Assembly (NCBI RefSeq): GCF_935825525.1
Contig: NZ_CAKXZT010000150.1
Coordinates: 1-64,000 of the forward strand
Length of the DNA stretch: 64,000 bases
Direction: 5' to 3'
DNA from: Mesorhizobium escarrei
GTDB taxonomy: Bacteria > Pseudomonadota > Alphaproteobacteria > Rhizobiales > Rhizobiaceae
The translations under genes and the position numbers were made by a program. Below are positions 25,930 through 34,750 of the stretch, piece after piece. How positions within the stretch are numbered: position 1 is the stretch's first letter; every line of letters starts with the position of its first letter. A model generated the notes under the pieces. It was not told the DNA's origin, made no database searches, and saw nothing but the letters and a program-made list of their open reading frames with translations.

Positions 25930-26300
25930 TATTGCTTCAGATAGGCGATGACGTTGGCGAGATCCCCGTCCTTCTTGAGACCCGCAAACGCCATCTTCCC
26001 ACCTTTGATCATGCCCTTTGGGTCGCGAAGGTAATTCGTCAGCGTGGCGTCGTCCCATTTGAGGCCGGATGCGCCCGCCTCGGTCATGGCTTTAGAATAT
26101 TTGAACCCCGGATGCGTGCCGGCCGTCCGGCCGATGACGCCGCTCAATGACGGACCGACCTTGTTCTGGTCCTTGTCAACGACGTGGCAGACCTTGCATT
26201 TGGCGAAGACCTTCTCACCCGCGGCGGCATCCTGTGCCTGCGATTGGTTCGTGATAGCAGTCGCAACGGACACGACGGCGAAAAATGCGATTGCACGCAT
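25920..26300 (-). CDS. Cytochrome c, class I (cytochrome c2-like)
   Basis: 126 residues with signal peptide (ends near QSQA). Haem site CKVCH close to the mature N-terminus, GPSLSGVIGRTAGTHPGFKYS, and an axial Met in IKGGKMAFAGLKK. It has the sequence pattern of alphaproteobacterial cytochrome c2/c550, a soluble periplasmic carrier that could take electrons from XoxG and deliver them to the terminal oxidase. AGAGGAAA-like site upstream of ATG 26300. Confidence 0.9.
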   Translation of the reverse strand: MRAIAFFAVVSVATAITNQSQAQDAAAGEKVFAKCKVCHVVDKDQNKVGPSLSGVIGRTAGTHPGFKYSKAMTEAGASGLKWDDATLTNYLRDPKGMIKGGKMAFAGLKKDGDLANVIAYLKQYSK

Positions 26301-26481
26301 GGCATTTCCTCATTGATCGTCAAGGTGCCCTGGACGATTGGCACATGCCTTTGTTTGATCATCGGCATCCTACATCCTGGAAGCTACCCGGCAGATGAGG
26401 GATGTCAACCGCTACCCCGATTTCAAGGCAGTCGCTTCAGGCAAAGGAGCGTCCAAGTCGTATTGGCCACCGTCGACGTTG

Positions 26482-26661
26482 GCGCTGCCCCTCATCCGCC
26501 TGCCGGCACCTTTTCCCCGTATAGTGACGGGGCGAAGGGGCTGGCCGCAACGTCGGCGCCCTTTCTGCAACGCTGGAGATTGGCGAAATCCTTTGCGAAG
26601 GCGTCCTTCTCCCCGTCACTATACGGGGAGAAATGCCCGGCAGGGCAATGAGGGGCAGCGC
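26482..26661. repeat. Rhizobial-type intergenic palindrome (51-bp arms)
   Basis: Left arm 26482-26532 and right arm 26611-26661 are imperfect inverted copies. Both contain a smaller palindrome CCCCGT-ATAGTG-ACGGGG and the outer GCGCTGCCCCTCAT. The 78-bp centre is unrelated. I recall highly similar sequences repeated many times in Mesorhizobium genomes. No transposase. Confidence 0.75.
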
Positions 26662-26749
26662 AGAACTGAAGCGATTGCGCGCGTATTTTCATTGTTTTGT
26701 GACGGCAGTTGTGCTAGGAATTTATTCATGGTGCTGGTTTGCGCCAACG

Positions 26750-26773
26750 ACCCGCCCGATGAGGCGGGTTTTT
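26750..26773 (+). terminator. Rho-independent terminator
   Basis: ACCCGCC / GGCGGGT stem with a 6-nt loop, followed by TTTTT, between 26750 and 26773. No gene ends just upstream on the plus strand, so it may end a short non-coding transcript starting around 26690-26720. Confidence 0.65.
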
Positions 26774-26959
26774 GTTTCAGGCATCGGCGCCGCTCTCCAT
26801 TCGCCGTTGTTGACGGCCATTGGGCGAACGCGTAGCCTCAAACCATACCGGGTTTTCCATGGGCACCTCGGGACTCCGGCTGTTGGTGGTTTGTCCAGGC
26901 TCGCAGATCGGGCCGGATCTCGCCAAAGCGGGCGTCTTCAAGCGCGCAAGAGGTGCTGA

Positions 26960-27169
26960 ATGGATATGGTCGACCTCATCTTGACGGTTTGCCTGATCGG
27001 CAATCCGGGCAATTGCCGAGACGAACATCTCTATTTCGAGAGCCGCGGCTCTCTGTTCCAATGCATGATGCTGGCGCCCACCGAAATCGCGAAATGGTCG
27101 CAGGAACACCCGACCCTCAAGGTCAAGCGCTGGAGATGCGCTCTCCCGAACAAAGACCGTGCGATCTGA
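26960..27169 (+). CDS. Small conserved protein (69 aa), paralogue of 9995-10195
   Basis: 69 residues with AAGAGGTG upstream of ATG 26960. Shares with its paralogue the VCL start, a Cys about seven residues on, a CM pair in the middle, and W-x-x-x-HP-x-x-x-V-x-RWRC near the end. The hydrophobic N-terminus may be a signal or a short membrane anchor. It lies 42 bp before the ABC binding-protein gene. Unknown function. Confidence 0.6.
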   Translation: MDMVDLILTVCLIGNPGNCRDEHLYFESRGSLFQCMMLAPTEIAKWSQEHPTLKVKRWRCALPNKDRAI

Positions 27170-27211
27170 TCGGCGCCCCGGCCTGTTATGGCCCTGGGAG
27201 GAGACATCATC

Positions 27212-28195
27212 ATGATTTCGCGTCGAGGAACGCTCCGTCTGGCGGCTCTCGGAGCGGCCGCAGCGCTTGTCTCAAAACCCTCCTTCGCCACCAACAAGAT
27301 TCGCATCGGTGTGCTAAAATTCGGCACCGTGAGCTGGGCGCTTGACACGCTGAAGCACCACAGATTCGACGCAGCCAACGGCATCGATGTGGAGATCGTC
27401 GATTTCGCCGGCGAGGATGCAACCAACGTCGCCATGCTGGCCGGCGCGATCGACATGATCGTCTCCGACTGGCTGTGGGTCTCGCGCCAGCGCTCCGAAG
27501 GCGTCGACCTCACATTGGTCCCCTATTCGACCGCCGTCGGGGCGATCATGGTGAAGGAGGGAGCGCCGATCCGGACGATCACCGATCTCAGGGGAAAAAA
27601 GATCGGCGTCGCCGGCGGACCTCTCGATAAAAGCTGGCTGCTGATCCAGGCGCTGGCCAGACGCGATCACGGCCTCGACCTGGCGGCAACCAGCGACATC
27701 GTCTTTGGCGCGCCGCCGCTGGTTTCGGAAAAGGCGATGCAAGGCGAGCTCGATGCGGTGCTCAATTTCTGGCATTTTTGCGCCCGGCTGGAGGCCAACG
27801 GCTTTCGTCGGCTGATCGGCGCTGATGCTGCGGCGAAAGCGCTCGGGGCCTCGGGCGCCGTATCGGCGCTCGGCTATGTCTTTCATGACAAATGGGCGAA
27901 CGGACATCCGGACGCTATCAGGGGCTTCATCAAGGCTTCGGCGCAGTCCAAGGACTTGCTGGCCAGATCCGACGATGAGTGGCTGCGCCTTGCGCCGATT
28001 ATCCGCGCGCAAGGCAAGGAACTGGCAAAACTGCGGGATCGCTATCGCGAGGGCATTCCCAGACGGCCCGTCGCCGAGGATGCGGCCGACGCAGGAAAAC
28101 TCTATCGCGTGCTGGCCGAGATCGGCGGCGAAAAGCTGGTCGGCCGCGCCCCCGAGATGGCGCCCGGCACCTTCTGGCAGGAACTGCCGCAATGA
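27212..28195 (+). CDS. NitT/TauT-type ABC transporter substrate-binding protein
   Basis: 327 residues from ATG 27212 (GGGAGGAG upstream; ATG 27188 lies before that site). The N-terminus MISRRGTLRLAALGAAAALV is a Tat-type signal. Then IRIGVLKFGTVSWAL, VEIVDFAGEDATNVAMLAG, IDMIVSDWLWVSRQR, ITDLRGKKIGVAGGP: the periplasmic fold of nitrate/sulfonate/taurine/thiamine-precursor binding proteins. It heads an operon with permease and ATPase, followed by quinoprotein-relay genes, so its ligand is more likely linked to methanol or PQQ metabolism than to nitrate. Ligand unknown. Confidence 0.85.
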   Translation: MISRRGTLRLAALGAAAALVSKPSFATNKIRIGVLKFGTVSWALDTLKHHRFDAANGIDVEIVDFAGEDATNVAMLAGAIDMIVSDWLWVSRQRSEGVDLTLVPYSTAVGAIMVKEGAPIRTITDLRGKKIGVAGGPLDKSWLLIQALARRDHGLDLAATSDIVFGAPPLVSEKAMQGELDAVLNFWHFCARLEANGFRRLIGADAAAKALGASGAVSALGYVFHDKWANGHPDAIRGFIKASAQSKDLLARSDDEWLRLAPIIRAQGKELAKLRDRYREGIPRRPVAEDAADAGKLYRVLAEIGGEKLVGRAPEMAPGTFWQELPQ

Positions 28196-29019
28196 GCCCA
28201 CCTGACACCGGCGATCGCCCGCCTGGCGCTGCGGCCGGCCCGTCCAGCCAATCCGGCCTTGCAGCGGCGCTGACACCGGTGCTGACGGTGGCGGTTTCCC
28301 TGCTCGGGCTTTGCCTGCTGTGGGGTCTTGCGGCACGTGCCTGGCCGAGCCGTGCCTTTCCAGGGCCGGGACAGGTCTGGCAGGTGCTGCTCGCAGAGGC
28401 GGCGAACGGCGATCTTTTCTACCATCTCGGCGCGACACTCGGCCGGGTTGCCGCGGCATATGTCGTCGCGATGGTTGTTGGCTCGGTCATCGGGGTTCTC
28501 CTCGGCAGCCACCGCAGCGCAGACCGGTTCTTCGCTCCCTGGGTGGTTCTGTTCCTCAACATTCCCGCGCTGGTCGTCATCGTGCTCGCCTACATCTGGT
28601 TCGGCCTCAACGAAGCGGCTGCGATTGGCGCGGTTGCCGTCAACAAGATCCCCAATGTCGTGGTGACGATGCGCGAAGGCGCCAGGGCGCTTGATCCGAG
28701 TTACGCCGAAATGGCCGCCGTCTACCGCTTCGGCCTCCTCGATCGCATTCGCCACGTCCTGCTGCCGCAACTGCAGCCCTATCTTGCCGCCGCCTCACGG
28801 TCCGGCATCGCCCTCATCTGGAAGATCGTCCTTGTGGTCGAGCTGCTCGGCCGCTCCAATGGCGTCGGCTTCCAGATCTATCTTTATTTCCAGCTTTTCG
28901 ACGTCGCCGCCATCCTTGCCTACACGCTGGCTTTCGTGGCGGTGATGCTTGTCATCGAACTCCTTGTGGTGCAGCCCGTTGAACGACATGCAACCCGTTG
29001 GCGCCGCCGTCCCGCTTAG
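28192..29019 (+). CDS. NitT/TauT-type ABC transporter permease
   Basis: 275 residues from ATG 28192, overlapping the binding-protein stop by 4 bp. About six membrane segments (TPVLTVAVSLLGLCLLWGL, AAYVVAMVVGSVIGVLLG, PWVVLFLNIPALVVIVLAYIW). The EAA-like loop contacting the ATPase is around AEMAAVYRFGLLDRIRHVLLPQLQPYL. Same operon as the binding protein and ATPase. Confidence 0.88.
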   Translation: MSPPDTGDRPPGAAAGPSSQSGLAAALTPVLTVAVSLLGLCLLWGLAARAWPSRAFPGPGQVWQVLLAEAANGDLFYHLGATLGRVAAAYVVAMVVGSVIGVLLGSHRSADRFFAPWVVLFLNIPALVVIVLAYIWFGLNEAAAIGAVAVNKIPNVVVTMREGARALDPSYAEMAAVYRFGLLDRIRHVLLPQLQPYLAAASRSGIALIWKIVLVVELLGRSNGVGFQIYLYFQLFDVAAILAYTLAFVAVMLVIELLVVQPVERHATRWRRRPA

Positions 29020-29728
29020 GGTTGACATCGCCGAAAAGACCTTCAGGTCCGCACAAGGCGTCTCGATCACGGCGCTTCAGGACCTTTCCTTCGAGGTCCG
29101 GCAAGGCGAATTCGCCTGCTTGCTGGGGCCGTCCGGCTGCGGCAAGACCACGACGCTGCGCATCTTGCTTGGGTTGGACAAGGACTTTTCCGGCTCGTTC
29201 CAACTGCCTGAAGGCGGCTCCGACCGGATCGCCGCCGTGTTCCAGGAGCCGGTCTTGCTGCCGTGGCGAACGGTGGAGCAGAATGTCAGGCTGGCGCTGC
29301 CGAAAAGCCTGAGAACGAAAAACCTCGACGGGCTGTTCGACACGCTCGGCCTCGCCGGCATGCGCTCGCTCTATCCGGCCGAGCTTTCGCTCGGCCTTGC
29401 ACGCAGGGCAGCGCTTGCCAGGGCCTTCGCTACCGAACCGGCGGTGCTTTTCCTGGACGAACCCTTTGCCTCACTCGACGAACGGACCGCCGAGCGGCTT
29501 CGGCACCTGCTTTTGACCGTGTGGTCGGCGCGGCCCACGACCGCCCTGATGGTAACCCACAATCTGCGCGAGGCCTTGATGCTGTCTGACCGCATCATCG
29601 TGCTCGCGCAGCGGCCGGCCCATGTGCTCGGCATGTTCGACGTAAGGCTGCCGCGGCACTATCGCAATCCACAGGTGATGAGCGACCTTTTGCGGTCGTT
29701 CCAGCAAAAGTTTCCGGGCGTGGCCTGA
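28988..29728 (+). CDS. NitT/TauT-type ABC transporter ATP-binding protein with altered signature
   Basis: 246 residues from ATG 28988, overlapping the permease by 32 bp. Walker A GPSGCGKTT, Q-loop VFQEPVLLPW, Walker B AVLFLDEPFASLD and switch His in MVTHNL are intact. The ABC signature is LSLGLARR instead of LSGGQ-R, an unusual change at residues that contact ATP; the same is seen in some small ABC families. Activity is probable but should not be assumed. Confidence 0.85.
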   Translation: MQPVGAAVPLRVDIAEKTFRSAQGVSITALQDLSFEVRQGEFACLLGPSGCGKTTTLRILLGLDKDFSGSFQLPEGGSDRIAAVFQEPVLLPWRTVEQNVRLALPKSLRTKNLDGLFDTLGLAGMRSLYPAELSLGLARRAALARAFATEPAVLFLDEPFASLDERTAERLRHLLLTVWSARPTTALMVTHNLREALMLSDRIIVLAQRPAHVLGMFDVRLPRHYRNPQVMSDLLRSFQQKFPGVA

Positions 29729-29764
29729 TCGCCTTACAGTTCGGAATCATATCGGGAGGAAGCC

Positions 29765-30736
29765 ATGCCGATCGACAGGGCACGACGCAAGCTTGTGAAC
29801 GGCTTCGCCTGCACCGCGGTCAGCGCCGCGATGCTGCCCTGTTGCCTCGGGCGGGCCGCTCTCGCCGCAGCCTACGGCCTTGAATTCAAGCTCAGGAAAG
29901 TCGATGACGGCGTCTTCGCTTTCCAGGGCGTCGATGAATTGATGAGCGCCGCCAACCAGGGCGCGATCTCCAACCTCGGCGTCGTCGTCGGCGCCGACGC
30001 CGTCGCCGTCATCGACAGCGGCGGCAGCCTGATCGAGGCGAACGCCCTCATCGCCGCAATCGGCAAGATAAGCGCCAAGCCGGTCCGCTACCTGATCAAC
30101 ACCCACATGCACCCCGACCATGTCTTCGGCAACGCGGCATTCCGGCAGATCGGCGCCACCATCGTCGGCCACCACAATCTGCCGCGCGCCCTCGAGGCGC
30201 GCGGCGCGTTCTACCTGCAAAGCTTTCGCGATCAGATCGGCGACGCGCTCATGAAAAGGGTCGAGATCATATCGCCGACGATGCTGGTCGACGACCGCCT
30301 GCAACTCGACCTCGGCGGACGCGTGCTCGAATTGCGGGCATGGAAGGCGGCTCACACCGACAACGACCTGACCGTCTTCGACAGCGCGACCCGCACGCTG
30401 TTTGCCGGCGATCTCGTTTTCATCGGTTCCTTGCCGACGCTCGACGGATCGCTGCTCGGCTGGCTCCGCCAGATGGATGCGCTCGCCGCGATCGGCGCAG
30501 TGCGCGTCGTGCCGGGTCATGGCCCGGTGCCGGCCGACTGGCCGGCGGCTCTGACGGCGCAGCGGCGCTATTTCGAAACTCTGGCGCGCGATGTTCGCAA
30601 GGCGATCGCCGACGGGATGCCGCTCCGCGAGGCCGTCAAGACCGCCGGCGCAAGCGAACGGGGCAATTGGCGTCTGTTCGACGACTACAACGAGCGCAAC
30701 GCAACGGCCGCCTTTACCGAACTCGAATGGGAATAG
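29765..30736 (+). CDS. Quinoprotein relay system metallo-beta-lactamase-fold hydrolase
   Basis: 323 residues with a signal peptide (to about ALAAA). Metallo-beta-lactamase fold: NTHMHPDHVFGN (HxHxDH), the next His in VGHHNLP, Asp in LFAGDLVF and the last His in VPGHGPV, so both zinc sites look complete. It belongs to the periplasmic family that co-occurs with PQQ dehydrogenases and SoxYZ-like carriers (TIGR04558 type). The natural substrate is unknown. GGGAGG lies 10 bp before ATG 29765. Confidence 0.85.
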   Translation: MPIDRARRKLVNGFACTAVSAAMLPCCLGRAALAAAYGLEFKLRKVDDGVFAFQGVDELMSAANQGAISNLGVVVGADAVAVIDSGGSLIEANALIAAIGKISAKPVRYLINTHMHPDHVFGNAAFRQIGATIVGHHNLPRALEARGAFYLQSFRDQIGDALMKRVEIISPTMLVDDRLQLDLGGRVLELRAWKAAHTDNDLTVFDSATRTLFAGDLVFIGSLPTLDGSLLGWLRQMDALAAIGAVRVVPGHGPVPADWPAALTAQRRYFETLARDVRKAIADGMPLREAVKTAGASERGNWRLFDDYNERNATAAFTELEWE

Positions 30737-30841
30737 ATCACACCGACAAGCGCTGTGGATCGGTTTGCCAACGCATCGTCAAGGGTCTATCCTCGACATC
30801 GGCCTGGGCACCACCTCTCTGACATTGGTGGAGGCATCGAA

Positions 30842-31705
30842 ATGCAGAACCACGCCTACCGGAGCCGGCAGCTCGGCTTGCCGCTCGCAGCTGTATTTGC
30901 CGCGATTGTCGTGGCCGTCGGCACGCTCGTTGGTTCCTCCGGAGCCGCCAACGCCCAGCAGACAACCGCGTCTTCGAACAGGATCTGGCAGGATCTGAAA
31001 GGCGACGTGTTCGGCGATCGGGCAATTCTGGTCGATAGCGGCGTCGTCAGGATCGAGGCGCCGAAGCGGGCGCAGGATGCCGCCATCGTGCCCGTCGACA
31101 TCTATATCGACCCGGCCAAGGCGCCCGCCGGCATCAAATCCGTCACCTTGATCATCGACGTCAATCCCGCGCCGGTGGCGGCGACGTTCGAGATCGGCAA
31201 GGACGCCGGCGTGACGCATCTGTCGACGCGCGTGCGCGTCGACGACTATTCCTACCTGCGTGCCATAGCAGAGACGCAGGGCGGCGAGCTTCACATGGCC
31301 CAGACCTTCGTCAAGGCGTCAGGCGGATGCTCCGCCCCGGCGGTCAAGAACCAGGACGAGGCGATAGCGACGATGGGGCAGATGAAGCTGCGCCAATTCC
31401 CGCCGCAAGAGACGATGACAAAGGCGCAGGAATTGCAACTGATGATCCGCCACCCGAACAATTCGGGCCTGCAGCGCAACCCGCTGACCCAGTATTTCAT
31501 CCCCGCGCATTTTGTTCAGAAACTGTCGGTCTCGCAGGCCGACCGGCTGATCCTGTCGATGGAAGGGGGGATATCGATTTCGGAAGATCCCAATTTCCGA
31601 TTCGATTTCACCGCGCACGGCACTGGCCAAATCCAGGTCGAAGCGATCGATACGGATGGCAAGGTATTTCGCAATCAATGGCCGCTGGAGGTTACGGGGC
31701 TTTGA
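30842..31705 (+). CDS. Quinoprotein dehydrogenase-associated SoxYZ-like carrier
   Basis: 287 residues from ATG 30842 (TGGAGG upstream; the frame opening at 30755 is not used). Signal peptide to about GAANAQ. A SoxY-like domain with the carrier Cys in KASGGCSAP (about residue 156), then a SoxZ-like domain (MIRHPNNSGLQRNP, FIPAHFVQKL). In sulfur oxidation SoxY carries the substrate on this Cys; in quinoprotein systems the cargo is unknown. Follows the zinc hydrolase, its usual partner. Confidence 0.88.
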   Translation: MQNHAYRSRQLGLPLAAVFAAIVVAVGTLVGSSGAANAQQTTASSNRIWQDLKGDVFGDRAILVDSGVVRIEAPKRAQDAAIVPVDIYIDPAKAPAGIKSVTLIIDVNPAPVAATFEIGKDAGVTHLSTRVRVDDYSYLRAIAETQGGELHMAQTFVKASGGCSAPAVKNQDEAIATMGQMKLRQFPPQETMTKAQELQLMIRHPNNSGLQRNPLTQYFIPAHFVQKLSVSQADRLILSMEGGISISEDPNFRFDFTAHGTGQIQVEAIDTDGKVFRNQWPLEVTGL

Positions 31706-31759
31706 AGCCTCGAAACCGCATGCAACGCGTCATATGAATCCATTCCAACGCGACGCGCT

Positions 31760-32113
31760 TTAGAAGCAGCGCATGTCGGCTTCCGCCTGCGCGCGCTTCA
31801 GTTCCGTGCTTGCGGCTTTTGCCGGCGCGTTTTCGCGGAACAGCCCCGAACGCTCCCCTGTCGTCAGGGACATGCTCTTGAAGGTCTCGGCCCTTTCATA
31901 ATCCTCGAATGGAACGATCGAGGCGATGACGTCGATCGAGCAGGAACAGCGCTCCAGCGCCTGACGCGTCTGGCCGTTGGTCTGCATGCAGCCGAGCACA
32001 TAGTCGACAACCGTCACCGTCGGATAATCTTCGGCGGCGCCGGCCGGATCGACGAAGACCAGGGCCGACGTGAGCAACAGCGGCAAGCTCGACAAGCCGA
32101 CATATCTGATCAT
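31760..32113 (-). CDS. Small cysteine-containing exported protein near xoxF
   Basis: 117 residues with signal peptide (ends near AGAAE). Four Cys in the mature part: GCMQ, two in RCSCSID, and the penultimate residue (RCF). TVVDYVLGCMQTNGQTRQALERCSCSID is a pattern I associate with small proteins near PQQ-dehydrogenase clusters. Convergent with the SoxYZ-like gene, divergent from the long xoxF leader. Function unknown; two disulfides or a haem/metal site are possible. Confidence 0.7.
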   Translation of the reverse strand: MIRYVGLSSLPLLLTSALVFVDPAGAAEDYPTVTVVDYVLGCMQTNGQTRQALERCSCSIDVIASIVPFEDYERAETFKSMSLTTGERSGLFRENAPAKAASTELKRAQAEADMRCF

Positions 32114-32785
32114 GGGGAACCTCCGACTGGCGAGGGGCGTGACAGATCGAGCCCAATGGATCGAGACGGATCACCGCACCAGTTGGCCGCGCGAAACCAC
32201 GCCAGTCAAGTTCTCGTGCAGGCCATATAGTACCAAAGGACAGGGCCGTCCCGGCCGGCAAAAGGCCTCCCCGACAGCACCAACATCCGCTCCGAATCCT
32301 GGTGCTGACCTTCATTTCATGTCTCCTCCACTATCGGCACGGGGAGCGACGCGCGCATACTTTAAGTCACACGCTCCAACGAATATAACCAAATAAAAAT
32401 CAATACATTTCGCCCAAAAAATACGCTAAATTTGACCATTTATATAAATCGCGCTTCATCCACAGTCGATCAATAGCTTTCTATCCGAGCTTTTTCACAT
32501 CTATTTCTCTATATTGCAGTGCAACATAGACAGAAGTGATTTTTCTTGCCTTCCGTCTGGGGATGACATAGCTTCATCCTGTTTCCGGCTTCAAGGGCGT
32601 CACCGTCATTAGGGAGCGGCGACAGTCTTTCGTAGGCCAAGTGGGATGGGCAGTAACGGTGCCCTCTGCTCATTCGGCTTAGGTCGTGACACGCTGCCGG
32701 AAATACTTCCCCCACATGAATCGCTTGGGCAAGCCCTCGTGGGCTCAACGGACGATTCGTCATTGTGCACCCTGGGAGGACTTTG
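32114..32785. other. 672-bp region upstream of xoxF
   Basis: No coding sequence supported. 32340-32530 is strikingly AT-rich (runs such as ATAAAAATC and TTTATATAAAT) against a GC-rich genome. A perfect palindrome TTGCA-G-TGCAA lies at 32514-32524. A small AGCCC-TCGT-GGGCT hairpin lies near 32734-32748. Expected to hold the xoxF promoter and its regulatory sites; I cannot place the start of transcription. Confidence 0.55.
32514..32524. promoter_or_regulatory. Palindrome TTGCAGTGCAA upstream of xoxF
   Basis: Perfect 5+1+5 palindrome in the AT-rich leader, about 260 bp before the xoxF start. The downstream part GCAGTGCAACATA (32516-32528) matches GCACTGCAACATA at 10318-10330 at 12 of 13 positions. 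Likely a protein-binding site; the protein is unknown. Confidence 0.4.
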
Positions 32786-34684
32786 ATGCGTGTATTAGCG
32801 AAAACTGCCTACCTACTAACGACCGCGGCGCTCATGTCGTTCGGCGCGGTTCACATGGCGTCGGCCAATGAAGAGCTGATGAAAATGGCCTCTGATGCCA
32901 AGAACTGGGCAATGCCCACGGGTGATTACGCCAACACCCGTTATTCGAAACTGAACCAGATCAACAAGGACAATGTGAAGAACCTGCAGGTCAAGTGGAC
33001 GATGTCCACTGGCGTGCTGCGCGGCCATGAAGGCGGCCCGCTGGTGATCGGCGACGTGATGTATATCCACACGCCGTTCCCGAATATCGTCTACGCCCTC
33101 GACCTCAACAATGAAGGCAAGATCCTCTGGAAATACGAGCCCAAGCAGGATCCGAACGTCATTGCGATCATGTGCTGCGATACGGTCAATCGCGGCGTCG
33201 CTTATGGTGACGGCAAGATCATCCTCAACCAGGCCGACACGACTGTTGTGGCGCTCGATGCCAAGACCGGCAAGGTCGTCTGGTCGGTCAAGAACGGCGA
33301 GACCGACGGCAGCAAGGGCGAATCCGGCACAGCCGCGCCTATGGTCGTTAAGGACAAGGTCATCATCGGCGTTTCAGGCGCTGAATTCGGTGTCCGCGGC
33401 TGGACCGCGGCGTATAACCTCAAGGATGGCTCGCTTGCCTGGAAGGCTTATTCCACCGGTCCGGATGCAGAGACGCTCATCGATCCGGAAAAGACCACTC
33501 ATCTCGGCAAGCCCGTTGGGCCGGATTCCGGCATCAACACCTGGGAGGGCGAGCAGTGGAAAACCGGTGGCGGCACGACCTGGGGATGGTTCGCTTATGA
33601 TCCCAAGCTGAACCTGGTTTACTATGGCACCGGCAACCCCTCGACCTGGAACCCGGTCCAGCGCCCGGGCGACAATCGCTGGTCGATGACGCTCATGGCG
33701 CGCGATGCCGACACCGGCGTGGCCAAATGGCTCTACCAGATGACCCCGCATGACGAGTGGGATTATGATGGCGTCAACGAGAACATTCTCGTCGACGGCA
33801 TGGAGGTCAACGGCGCCAAGCGTGACGTGCTGGTGCATTTCGACCGCAACGGCTTTGCCTACACCATGGACCGCGCCAATGGCGAGCTTCTCGTCGCCAA
33901 GAAATACGATCCCACGGTGAATTGGGCGACCGAGGTCAACATGGACCCCAACAGCGACCAGTATGGCCGTCCGCAGGTGGTGGCCAAATATTCGACCCAG
34001 CAGAACGGCGAAGACACCAACTCGACGGGCATCTGCCCCGCCGCGCTTGGCACCAAAGACCAGCAGCCCGCGACCTATTCGCCGAAGACCGGACTGTTCT
34101 ATGTGCCGACCAACCATGTCTGCATGGACTACGAGCCTTACAAGGTAAGTTATACCGCCGGCCAGCCCTATGTCGGCGCGACGGTGGCGATGTACCCGAC
34201 GCCAAACAGCCATGGCGGCATGGGCAACTTCATCGCCTGGGACGCGGCCAAGGGCGAGATCGTCTGGTCCAAGCCCGAGCAGTTCTCGGTCTGGTCCGGC
34301 GCGCTTGCCACCGAAGGCGATGTGGTCTTCTACGGCACGCTGGAAGGCTACATCAAGGCCGTCGATACCGAAGGCAAAGAACTCTACAAGTTCAAGACGC
34401 CGTCGGGCATCATCGGCAACGTCAACACCTTCGAACATGGCGGCAAGCAGTATATAGCCGTCCTGTCGGGTGTCGGTGGCTGGGCTGGCATCGGCCTCGC
34501 AGGTGGCCTTTTGGGAGCCGAAGGCGCCGCAGCCTGGCAAACGGCAGTGGCGGGTGAGAAAGCTCCGACCGATGAGGAAAAGTCCATCTCCACGGCTGGT
34601 CTTGGCGCGGTCGGCGGCTATGCCGCTCTTGCCGACTACACGACGCTGGGCGGTCAGCTCACCGTGTTCGGCCTCCCGGATTGA
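32786..34684 (+). CDS. xoxF: Lanthanide-dependent methanol dehydrogenase XoxF
   Basis: 632 residues from ATG 32786, after GGGAGGA. Signal peptide to about residue 28 (MASA). Eight-bladed PQQ propeller. The adjacent Cys pair C130-C131 forms the ring disulfide over PQQ. Metal ligands: E200 (SGAE), N284 (GTGN), catalytic D326, plus the extra D328 in DEWDYDGVNE, which is the mark of Ln-dependent XoxF (Ala in Ca-dependent MxaF). It oxidises methanol (and often formaldehyde) in the periplasm and passes electrons to XoxG. Probably the XoxF5 clade; no mxaF is present in the window. Confidence 0.97.
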   Translation: MRVLAKTAYLLTTAALMSFGAVHMASANEELMKMASDAKNWAMPTGDYANTRYSKLNQINKDNVKNLQVKWTMSTGVLRGHEGGPLVIGDVMYIHTPFPNIVYALDLNNEGKILWKYEPKQDPNVIAIMCCDTVNRGVAYGDGKIILNQADTTVVALDAKTGKVVWSVKNGETDGSKGESGTAAPMVVKDKVIIGVSGAEFGVRGWTAAYNLKDGSLAWKAYSTGPDAETLIDPEKTTHLGKPVGPDSGINTWEGEQWKTGGGTTWGWFAYDPKLNLVYYGTGNPSTWNPVQRPGDNRWSMTLMARDADTGVAKWLYQMTPHDEWDYDGVNENILVDGMEVNGAKRDVLVHFDRNGFAYTMDRANGELLVAKKYDPTVNWATEVNMDPNSDQYGRPQVVAKYSTQQNGEDTNSTGICPAALGTKDQQPATYSPKTGLFYVPTNHVCMDYEPYKVSYTAGQPYVGATVAMYPTPNSHGGMGNFIAWDAAKGEIVWSKPEQFSVWSGALATEGDVVFYGTLEGYIKAVDTEGKELYKFKTPSGIIGNVNTFEHGGKQYIAVLSGVGGWAGIGLAGGLLGAEGAAAWQTAVAGEKAPTDEEKSISTAGLGAVGGYAALADYTTLGGQLTVFGLPD

Positions 34685-34750
34685 TCTTCCGGGACATCGC
34701 ACGACCCTGGCGATGCAAAGGCCCATGGCCTGAGAAAATGGCCTGAGAAA

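Larger units (their letters stand above)
26301..26959. other. 659-bp intergenic region with palindromic element and terminator
   Basis: No gene supported. It holds the inverted-repeat element at 26482-26661, a U-tailed hairpin at 26750-26773 and about 190 bp of plain sequence before the small gene at 26960. Open frames here are shadows of the palindrome. Confidence 0.7.

Noticed and set aside
32734..32748. Small hairpin near xoxF as a riboswitch
   Set aside because: Only a 5-bp stem; no conserved riboswitch core recognised.
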